Assembly (NCBI RefSeq): GCF_034424375.1
Contig: NZ_CP139965.1
Span: 434,001 to 498,000, forward strand
Length of the DNA: 64,000 nt
Direction: 5' to 3'
Source of the DNA: Paraburkholderia kururiensis
GTDB taxonomy: Bacteria; Pseudomonadota; Gammaproteobacteria; Burkholderiales; Burkholderiaceae
Shown: positions 42,578 to 49,547 of the stretch, one piece after another
Numbering within the stretch: position 1 is the stretch's first letter
Layout: the number at the start of each line of letters is the position of its first letter
The notes under the pieces: generated by a model
Database searches by the model: none
Told to the model about the DNA's origin: nothing
What the model saw: only the letters and a program-made list of their open reading frames with translations
Position numbers and translations under genes: made by a program

Positions 42578-43828
42578 TCACGCGGCTTTGGACCACGAGC
42601 CGGATGCGCGTTGTTGCGCGGCGTAGAAGAGTCCTTGCAGCCACGCCTGGGTTTCGGCCGCCGCAGGCAACGCGACGATCCCGGCTAATGGCGCTTCGCC
42701 CGCCGAATACGTGACGCGATGCTGCAATGCGCTGCCTGCGGGCAGTTCCACCCAACGAACCACCGCAGGGTCGGACCGGTATCGATCGATTCCTGTCATG
42801 CCGGCGTACTCCTCCCCTGCGCGGGCATGTCCCGGGAATACGAACCAGCCGTGCCACTCATGAGAAGTCTGTGTCGCCGGCAGACCGCTCGTTGCACCGG
42901 CACCTACCAGAATGCGTAGTTCTTCGGATGGCAGATGCACACCCGTTGCCAGTTCGAAAGTCGCGACGACGTCTGCCCCACCGACCCGATTACCCACCTC
43001 GAGAAAAACAAGGCCGTCGGGAGAGTCGATCGCTTCGAGATGAAAACTGCCGTTCCGGATGCCCACTGCCGCGAGGATGCTCGCCGTCCAGTCTCGGGCG
43101 AGCGGCGACAACGGGAAATGAAATGACCCCAGCGGCTCGCCATTGGCATAACCGAGACACGTGCCGACATAGCGGCTCGCGGTGGTGGTCAGCAGTTCGC
43201 CGTCTGCAACGAGGCCGTCAAAATGAAGGACGTGCCCCGTCACGAACTCTTCAATCTGGTACTGATCCGTCAGAGGGATCTCGCCGTCAAGCCGTGCGAT
43301 ACCGGTCTGTTTCGCGTGGACAGCGTGGAGCGCGTCGTCCAGCGATGCGAATACCCTGACATCCTCGCTCGATGCGCCGCTATGCGGCTTCAGCACGGTC
43401 GGGCCATGCCACGCGGCGGCAAAGGGGCGCTGGATGAGTTCGGGCAAGGCCGCGAAGCGCGGTACTCGCAAGCCGGCATTCGCGACGGCGTGCTTCATCA
43501 ATACCTTGTTCCGTACGAGCTGCACTTCGTTCACCGAAGGCCCGTGAACGCCGAATGCTTCACGCAGCCGGGCCGCATCGAGCAACTCGTATTCGGACAG
43601 AGAGATGATGCGATCGAAACGGTCGCCAGTCCGTTCGATAAGCTCAATTGCCTCGTCATACGCGCTGCGCTCGCCCGCACGACGAACCGCTCGGCAACGC
43701 AGGCCACCCGGTAGCGTGTCCAATGCTTCCTGCTTGCCGAAGTAAGTGACCTGGTGAGCGTCGTGATCGATGCCGCGCTCGTATTCGATACGTCCATAAG
43801 GGACGCGATGAAGAATCAGGATATTCAT
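42578..43828 (-). CDS. ATP-grasp ligase, third of three
   Basis: 416 residues. N-terminal pre-ATP-grasp fold (MNILILHRVPYGRIEYER), then LSEYELLDAARLREAFGVHG, LVRNKVLMKHAVANAGLRVP (the NK..M.....G.P motif opening ATP-grasp domains), VLKPHSGASSEDV (ATP-binding Lys and loop), YQIEEFVTGH (adenine-contact Glu) and FLEVGNRVGGADV (metal-binding Glu/Asn). It should join a carboxylate to an amine via an acyl phosphate, in the carnosine synthase/L-amino-acid ligase manner. Twelve bases after the second ligase. Substrates cannot be read from sequence. Confidence 0.88.
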   Translation of the reverse strand: MNILILHRVPYGRIEYERGIDHDAHQVTYFGKQEALDTLPGGLRCRAVRRAGERSAYDEAIELIERTGDRFDRIISLSEYELLDAARLREAFGVHGPSVNEVQLVRNKVLMKHAVANAGLRVPRFAALPELIQRPFAAAWHGPTVLKPHSGASSEDVRVFASLDDALHAVHAKQTGIARLDGEIPLTDQYQIEEFVTGHVLHFDGLVADGELLTTTASRYVGTCLGYANGEPLGSFHFPLSPLARDWTASILAAVGIRNGSFHLEAIDSPDGLVFLEVGNRVGGADVVATFELATGVHLPSEELRILVGAGATSGLPATQTSHEWHGWFVFPGHARAGEEYAGMTGIDRYRSDPAVVRWVELPAGSALQHRVTYSAGEAPLAGIVALPAAAETQAWLQGLFYAAQQRASGSWSKAA

Positions 43829-43840
43829 CTTCCATTCCTT

Positions 43841-45187
43841 TCACGCGATGTCGACGGCCTGCCGCTTGAGTCCGAAATGCTCCCGCCCAAGTGCTTCATC
43901 GAGTACGGAAAGCCATGCCTTGCGGAGAGCCGGAATAAGGAGCCGCAAATCGACCACGCCGCTGTCTATCGCGAAGCAGACCTGTGCGGCAAAGTCGGAG
44001 TTCTCCAGAGGAACGGCGGGGATCTCACGGGCGTCAGGCGACAGCCACGCGTACTCAAGCACGTCTATCAAGCCGTTCCCGATACCGCACGCGGCTTCCG
44101 CGCGCTGCACTGTCTCGCGTAGAAGCGCGTAGGCATCTTCTTCCTCCGGCCGCTCATAACGACCGTCGACCGGCACGCCCAGCATGACCGTCGCCGCCTC
44201 CGTCGACGTCGCGCGCACCGGCACGCTGCGTTCGTTGCCAAACGCCACGTCCACCCATTGCCGGTAGAAGTCGACGCCGTAGACCGCCTGTGCAAGTGTC
44301 CAGATCTTCATGCCGGCCGGTCGCCGGTTCGGCTCCACAACAGCGGCTCGCCGTCCGTCGTCGCTCAGCCGGATCTCGTTGTGAAATGCGCCGTCGCGTT
44401 GCCCGACAATGAGATTGGCGAGGCGACCGGCCCGCGTCAGCGTGTTGCGCTCCGTTTCCGTGATGCGAGCCGGAAGGATCTGCGCAATCTCGACCGGATA
44501 TCGTCCCTCCGCACTGACCTTCTCAGTGATGAACTCCATCGACCCTACCCCGTCGAACGAAAACTCCCGGCGAAACGGAATCAACTGCTCGGCGATCGCA
44601 CCGTTGTGCAGGTACGGCTGCACGAGTGCGAATGCCTGGACGAGATCGTCGCCGTCATGCACGATCACAACGCCGCGGTTGTTTCCCTCGCAAGCTGGCT
44701 TGAGCACGAATCCATCCGGATGTTGCGCGGCGAAATGCCGAAGCTCATCGAGATCGGCCACGCCTACGCTCCGCGGGACCATGATGGACTGCGCTTCCAG
44801 CAGATTCCGGACTCTCGACTCCGACTCCCGATAAGCGCTCTTGCTAAAGGCGGCCTCCGCAAGTGACGCGGAGTCGGTGCGTAGTCCCAGCCGCTCGAGC
44901 AGCTCGGCACCGCGTTGCACTGCGTTATCGGAAAAAACCAGCCCGGCATGGACGCGACCGGTGAACCGAGTGAGGCGATCCAACGCGGTATCGACAAATC
45001 CATCGGCCAACGGGTCCAGATCAACAACGTACTCGGCGATTTCGTAGTCCCGTGCCGTGGGGCGCGGGCGGATCAACACAGTCGAGGCACCGTAACCGGA
45101 ACGAGCATGGCGCGCCATGCGTTCGACGTCCGCCACTCGAGTGAGGTTGTAGTCGACGATCAGAAGAACAGGATCGTGCTGGCTCAT
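43841..45187 (-). CDS. ATP-grasp ligase, second of three
   Basis: 448 residues. DPVLLIVDYNLTRVADVERM opening, FSKSAYRESESRVRNLLEAQ (ATP-grasp entry helix), GFVLKPACEGNNRGVVIV (ATP-binding Lys and glycine loop), AIAEQLIPFRREFSFDGVGS, and a metal site at VVEPNRRPAGMKIW. The NRRPAG variant differs from the NxRxGG of the other two ligases, so it is a separate subfamily and not a recent duplicate. Start overlaps the first ligase's stop (ATGA); GAGGAG upstream. Confidence 0.88.
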   Translation of the reverse strand: MSQHDPVLLIVDYNLTRVADVERMARHARSGYGASTVLIRPRPTARDYEIAEYVVDLDPLADGFVDTALDRLTRFTGRVHAGLVFSDNAVQRGAELLERLGLRTDSASLAEAAFSKSAYRESESRVRNLLEAQSIMVPRSVGVADLDELRHFAAQHPDGFVLKPACEGNNRGVVIVHDGDDLVQAFALVQPYLHNGAIAEQLIPFRREFSFDGVGSMEFITEKVSAEGRYPVEIAQILPARITETERNTLTRAGRLANLIVGQRDGAFHNEIRLSDDGRRAAVVEPNRRPAGMKIWTLAQAVYGVDFYRQWVDVAFGNERSVPVRATSTEAATVMLGVPVDGRYERPEEEDAYALLRETVQRAEAACGIGNGLIDVLEYAWLSPDAREIPAVPLENSDFAAQVCFAIDSGVVDLRLLIPALRKAWLSVLDEALGREHFGLKRQAVDIA

Positions 45188-46533
45188 GCGGCTTTCTCCT
45201 CGGTCGGGTTTTCGACGGCATATTGCACGCCGATGGCGCTCTCCGACAATTCGATCAAACGCGGCAATTCACGGTCGCGCCGCTCGCGAGACATGCTCCA
45301 TAGAACCTGGCCAAGAAACACTTCTCGTGCAGAAGTCTCGATTACGTCGCCCGCCTTCAACAGGATCTGCGTCATTGCCGGCGACGGCTCCGTCCGCTCG
45401 ACCCGTATGCTTTCGATTCGCCCGGGCGACGCGAAATACACGCGAAAGAAGGTTGCGAGATTCGTTGGCGGAACGCCATCATGCGAGTACGACAGTTCGG
45501 AAAGCGTGCGCAGGTAGCCGACCGAGGGTCTACCGTCAGACTGAGACACGAGTTGATCGAGCCAGAGTTCGAGCACGCTGGCTAACTCGTTGAGCGCCTT
45601 CACGCTGTGTGAGATCAGACTGCCACCTATACGAGGGTTGATTTCGATGAGTTCCCAGCGTTCGCCATCGAAGCGCGCTTCGATGTGAAAACATCCCCAA
45701 TCCAGCTTCAGGCAGGCGGATATCGCGTCGACCCACGCCATGCCGGCAGCGATTGCGATGTTTGCGAGCGACACTGGCGGACTCGTACAGCTGTTCTCGA
45801 GAACCGTGCCGCCGCCTTCCGTCAGTTGGCATTTTTCATGGATACCCGTCACGAACCGCCGGCCGTCGACCGCAAGCACCTCGAAGCTGTATTCCGTGCC
45901 GTCCACGAACGACTCGACGAGGAATTCGGGCTCCCCGCCGAGTACGCCCGCATAGAGCGTGTCGTGGCGTGTCTGGGCGATGACGGCGTCAAGCGTGGAC
46001 CAGTCCGTCTCGGGCGTGAGCCGAAACGCGCCATAGGAGGCGATGCCCCATATTGGTTTCACGAAGTACGCCTTGCCATCTCGCTTGGCCTTCTCCAGCA
46101 CATCGGGCGTCAACGCCATGGCGTCGACGTTGGACAGACCCGCCCGCCTGAGCGTGCGCCGGACCTCCAGCTTGTTCCGCAGTTGCTCGATCGATGCCCA
46201 TGGCAAGTCCGACACGCCTTGCAATGCGTTGGCATATGCCATCAGCGCTCGATACCCTTCCCAGACGCTGATACATCCACGGATACGCAGTCCCCTCCCG
46301 CGCAACGAAGCGAGCGCCTCTTCCACGTCGCGCGTTCCGAGTTCATGTGTTCCGGCGACGAACACTTCATCGGCCAGCATTCGCAGCGTGTCGATCCGCT
46401 TCTCTCCGTGCTCGGGAAGCGGCACCGACGTCAGGATCCATGCAGCAAGACCTCTCGTGCGACAGGCGGCTACCAGATCCTCCGCGAACGAAAATCCACA
46501 GTGACTCAGAATGAGAACGCCATCGGATGCCAT
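45184..46533 (-). CDS. ATP-grasp ligase, first of three (L-amino-acid-ligase-like)
   Basis: 449 residues. GVLILSHCGFSFAEDLVAAC opening, SIEQLRNKLEVRRTLRRAGL (NK.......AGL motif), AYFVKPIWGIASYGAFRL (ATP-binding Lys), EFLVESFVDGTEYSFEVLAV (adenine-contact and EYS/E-E pattern) and LIEINPRIGGSLI (metal-binding Glu and Asn). This is the common signature of carnosine synthase and bacterial dipeptide ligases. Start at 46533 (MASDGV) with GAGGAG seven bases upstream; the ATG at 46554 overlaps the HDO gene. Seventeen bases downstream of the HDO gene. Confidence 0.88.
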   Translation of the reverse strand: MASDGVLILSHCGFSFAEDLVAACRTRGLAAWILTSVPLPEHGEKRIDTLRMLADEVFVAGTHELGTRDVEEALASLRGRGLRIRGCISVWEGYRALMAYANALQGVSDLPWASIEQLRNKLEVRRTLRRAGLSNVDAMALTPDVLEKAKRDGKAYFVKPIWGIASYGAFRLTPETDWSTLDAVIAQTRHDTLYAGVLGGEPEFLVESFVDGTEYSFEVLAVDGRRFVTGIHEKCQLTEGGGTVLENSCTSPPVSLANIAIAAGMAWVDAISACLKLDWGCFHIEARFDGERWELIEINPRIGGSLISHSVKALNELASVLELWLDQLVSQSDGRPSVGYLRTLSELSYSHDGVPPTNLATFFRVYFASPGRIESIRVERTEPSPAMTQILLKAGDVIETSAREVFLGQVLWSMSRERRDRELPRLIELSESAIGVQYAVENPTEEKAA

Positions 46534-46550
46534 CAGATTCTCCTCGCCGA

Positions 46551-47303
46551 TCACGCGGCGACCTTGAGCGTCGCACCGACCTTGTCCTCGTAAAGCTCCT
46601 TGAAGTACAGGGCCAGCACGGTCTGATGCTCCGCCAGATAGCGCTTGAGTGCATCGATGTCCTCGTCGTTACGCAGCAGGTGACGGATGGCCGACCAGAC
46701 TTCGCCGGGGTGATCGTCGTTGACGTCTGTGTGCGAATGCGAAATCTGCCCGCCGATGTTCTGCTCGCCGATCGAGTCTTTCAGTGCTTCCAGCTTGCGG
46801 GGCTCCAGCTTGACGTTCACGTACTCGACGAGATAGGAGTACGCCACGACACCGAGCGGTCCCTCGTGATCGAGCAGATAGGAGAAGTAGCCTGCCAGCA
46901 GCTTGGTTGAAAGATAGGGCTCCGTGGCGAGAAACACGTCGCGCGAAACCCCCGCGCGTTCCAGGTCCTGAATGAACAACTCGTCGTGCAGCATTTCTTC
47001 GCGCTCGTAATTGGCCCAGACTTGCGCAGCCTCGGGGCTACGCTTGGCAATCTCCGCAAGCGCCTTGGACTCCGCAACGCGCAGCAGACGGATTCGCCAT
47101 GCCGTCTCGATCAGATGCCGCTGGTAATAGGCCGAATCCACGGTCTTGCCTTCGAGGTGTGCGGCATAAGGGACCGTCTCATACCATTGTTCGATCTGCC
47201 GATCGATGAGGGCATCGATCTCCGACCGAAGCGCGGCCGAACGCGCTGCATTAATAAACGGAAACCGGCTCTCATAGCCCACGTTCTTCACTCGATTGAT
47301 CAT
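46551..47303 (-). CDS. Heme-oxygenase-like diiron oxidase/oxygenase (HDO), BesC/UndA-like
   Basis: 250 residues, all-helical. Candidate diiron ligands: Glu66 (HLIETAWRIRLL), Glu103 and His106 in YEREEMLHDELF (E-x2-H, as in UndA), Glu160 (SYLVEYVNVKL), and the third-helix group His189/His191, Asn195, His198 in SHSHTDVNDDHPGEV. The last usually reads HxxxDxxH in this superfamily; here it is H-x3-N-x2-H, or His189 with Asp193 serves instead. HDO enzymes use O2 and Fe(II) to cleave C-C bonds, N-oxygenate or desaturate amino or fatty acids. Start at 47303 (GAGAGAA upstream). It lies 35 bases after a ferredoxin gene, a likely electron donor, and before three ligases. Confidence 0.83.
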   Translation of the reverse strand: MINRVKNVGYESRFPFINAARSAALRSEIDALIDRQIEQWYETVPYAAHLEGKTVDSAYYQRHLIETAWRIRLLRVAESKALAEIAKRSPEAAQVWANYEREEMLHDELFIQDLERAGVSRDVFLATEPYLSTKLLAGYFSYLLDHEGPLGVVAYSYLVEYVNVKLEPRKLEALKDSIGEQNIGGQISHSHTDVNDDHPGEVWSAIRHLLRNDEDIDALKRYLAEHQTVLALYFKELYEDKVGATLKVAA

Positions 47304-47338
47304 TACAGTTCTCTCAGGTTGTTTTAACATTTCTAGCA

Positions 47339-47632
47339 CTACAGCGACATTGGACGGATTTTTACATCTCCGTTCAGACGACATTGGCAGGCAAGCCTGA
47401 ACTCGGCACCACGATATCCAAGCGTTTCGAGAAAATTCCGCTCCTCGTCCGCCTTGACACCGAGATTGGCTACCCCGTCCTCGACCTTGATTACACAGGT
47501 ACCGCAAGCCCCTGCCTTGCAGCCGAATGGAACGGTCTGCTCACCGTACAACTCGAACTCCAACTCAGTGAGAGAGCTGCCTGTGGAAAGCCACGCTTCC
47601 AGACCTTGCGGGTCGACCACGACCTTGTGCAC
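47339..47632 (-). CDS. Plant-type [2Fe-2S] ferredoxin
   Basis: 97 residues. Cluster ligands Cys38, Cys43, Cys46 in PFGCKAGACGTCVI (C-x4-C-x2-C) and Cys82 in RLACQCRLNGDV, the plant-type/oxygenase-type ferredoxin arrangement. GTG start at 47632 because GGAGGA lies just before it; another GTG at 47650 is in frame but lies upstream of that site. First gene of the biosynthetic operon; it probably reduces the diiron centre of the next gene's product. A separate reductase is not encoded nearby. Confidence 0.87.
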   Translation of the reverse strand: MHKVVVDPQGLEAWLSTGSSLTELEFELYGEQTVPFGCKAGACGTCVIKVEDGVANLGVKADEERNFLETLGYRGAEFRLACQCRLNGDVKIRPMSL

Positions 47633-47968
47633 CCTTCCTCCAATTAACACCGATCAAGACATCGCATCTTTCGATGCAAACTGCATTCTCTGAATTCGCC
47701 TTCCTTATCTATTTCTCAAGTGGAAAATATTTTTCAAGTCATGAATATTCTTACCGGCGGAAAGAATATCGATTTCCACCACAAGCAAATCTGCTATCGA
47801 TCTGAAAAAGAAGGAGGTTCAACTCCGAATTGACGTGATCCGCTTAAAGACTCGTCACAAGCAAGCCTATTGTTTCGCCGCACAAACGAGAATGGAATGA
47901 ACAGTTGTCGACTGTCACCGGGAAGTGTCAGTTAAAATCCAGTGAACACTTCGCCGGAAACGAACTCC
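47633..47968. promoter_or_regulatory. AT-rich divergent promoter region between the ferredoxin operon and MocR gene
   Basis: About 330 bp, markedly more AT-rich than the surrounding genes. It contains the dyad at 47745-47769, the palindrome AAAATATTTT near 47724, a dyad ACAGT/ACTGT (47901-47905 and 47911-47915), a small hairpin GCATC/GATGC (47664-47677) in the ferredoxin leader, and TAAAAT (47933-47938), a likely -10 for the MocR gene. MocR regulators often bind repeats in such shared promoters. Confidence 0.6.
47745..47769. promoter_or_regulatory. Inverted repeat, candidate MocR operator
   Basis: Perfect 8-bp arms ATATTCTT (47745-47752) and AAGAATAT (47762-47769), 9-bp spacer, about 113 bp upstream of the ferredoxin start. 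Well placed to control the biosynthetic operon. Confidence 0.55.
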
Positions 47969-49372
47969 ATGAAAATCAAGCTTGATCCAATGAAGCCTGC
48001 ACCGCTCAAGGAGCAGCTCGTTCACCAGGTCGAAGACATGATTCGCTCGCGGCAGTTGCCTGTGGGTGCACGGCTTCCTTCTATTCGCCAGCTATCTGCT
48101 GCGAACCGCGTCAGTCGTTTTCCCGTCATGGAGGCGTACGACGATCTGGTCTCGCGAGGCCTGATCGAGCCTCGGCACGGCTCGGGGTTCTACGTCACGC
48201 ACTCCGCCAGCGCGCAGGACCATGGGCAGCGCGGCGCAGACCCCGGTGTGGCGCGCGCGGAATCAGGACAGATCCTGCGCCAGTTCAACGCACCGGCGAG
48301 CGCTTCCCCCTTGTCGAGTGGTTTCATTCCTGCCGCCTGGCGCGACGTCGAAAACATCGCGCAATGTGTGCGGCAGGTGTCGCGCACGGATGTCGCGAGC
48401 CTCGTCGACTACGCTGCGCCACAGGGGGACATGGTGCTGAGAGAGCAAATCGCTCGGCGACTTGCATGTCTCGCGATCGACGTGCCATCCCAGCAAATTC
48501 TCATCACGCACAGCGCGAGCCACGCACTTGACCTCGTCACGCGTATGATGCTGCGCCCCGGCGATACGGTGTTCGTTGAAGACCCCGGCTATTTCAATCT
48601 GTTTGGCTTACTCAGGCTTCAGGGAATTCAACTCGTCGGCGTTCCGCGCCGCCAGTCAGGGCCTGACGTCGATGCGATGCAGGCACTCCTTGCCGTACAT
48701 CGTCCGAAGCTCTTCTTTGTCAATACGGTGTTTCAAAATCCCACCGCCACGAACATAGCGCCGCAAGTCGCATTCCGGATTCTGCAACTCGCACATCAGC
48801 ATGATTTCTCAGTCGTGGAAGACGACGTCTACGCAGACTTGCAACCGGTCCCTACACAACGGCTCGCGGCGCTGGACCAGCTCGATCGCGTCATCTATAT
48901 CGGTGGTTTTTCCAAGACCTTGTCTTCGTCCCTGCGCCTCGGATATATCGCCGCACATACCGATCTCGTACGAGACCTCGTCGACGTGAAGACGTTGACA
49001 AGCATGGGCGGTACCAGATTCTCCGAAAGTGTTGTCGCGACATTACTGGAACGAGGCGTTTATCGCAGACACATGGAAAAACTGCGGCATCGCGTAAACG
49101 ACGCCTTGATGCGGGCAGTCGAGCAACTGCGGCGATCGGGATGGGAAATTTACGAGGAGCCTTGCGGCGGCATGTTTGTGTTTGCGCGCGTTCCTCATAT
49201 CGACGATTCCACGCGACTGGTCGAGCATGCAACCGGCTTTGGCATCAGCATCGCGCCCGGCACGCATTACCGTCCTGATAAGCAGATGTCACCCTGGTTG
49301 CGCTTCAACGCCGCTTACATGAGTGACGGGCAAGCGCAGGCCTTTCTTGAAAGCGCAGTGGCATTGGCGTGA
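47969..49372 (+). CDS. MocR family (GntR-HTH/aminotransferase) transcriptional regulator
   Basis: 467 residues. N-terminal winged HTH of GntR type (LKEQLVHQVEDMIRSRQLPV, then RLPSIRQLSAANRVSRFPVMEAYDDL), then a class I aminotransferase-like domain with PLP residues NPTATN, VVEDDVYADLQP and the Schiff-base Lys in IYIGGFSKTLSSSLRLGYIA. Such regulators sense PLP plus an amino acid or related amine. ATG at 47969 fits a TAAAAT -10 at 47933; a GTG at 47942 would lie at the transcription start. Divergent from the ferredoxin-HDO-ligase operon and almost certainly its regulator, hinting that an amino acid or PLP derivative controls the pathway. Confidence 0.9.
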   Translation: MKIKLDPMKPAPLKEQLVHQVEDMIRSRQLPVGARLPSIRQLSAANRVSRFPVMEAYDDLVSRGLIEPRHGSGFYVTHSASAQDHGQRGADPGVARAESGQILRQFNAPASASPLSSGFIPAAWRDVENIAQCVRQVSRTDVASLVDYAAPQGDMVLREQIARRLACLAIDVPSQQILITHSASHALDLVTRMMLRPGDTVFVEDPGYFNLFGLLRLQGIQLVGVPRRQSGPDVDAMQALLAVHRPKLFFVNTVFQNPTATNIAPQVAFRILQLAHQHDFSVVEDDVYADLQPVPTQRLAALDQLDRVIYIGGFSKTLSSSLRLGYIAAHTDLVRDLVDVKTLTSMGGTRFSESVVATLLERGVYRRHMEKLRHRVNDALMRAVEQLRRSGWEIYEEPCGGMFVFARVPHIDDSTRLVEHATGFGISIAPGTHYRPDKQMSPWLRFNAAYMSDGQAQAFLESAVALA

Positions 49373-49547
49373 AGACACGCATCGCTTAATGCCATCTTGA
49401 CGGGACATTTGCGGCGGCGTGAGCGTGCTGGCAAGCGCCAGTCGAATCTGCCCGGCAGCAGTGCGCAATCCTCCTGGACACACAGAGGCCAGACCAGGTT
49501 TTCTGATGCGTCGATGCACTTCAAGACATCGATTTGCTTCACACAGG

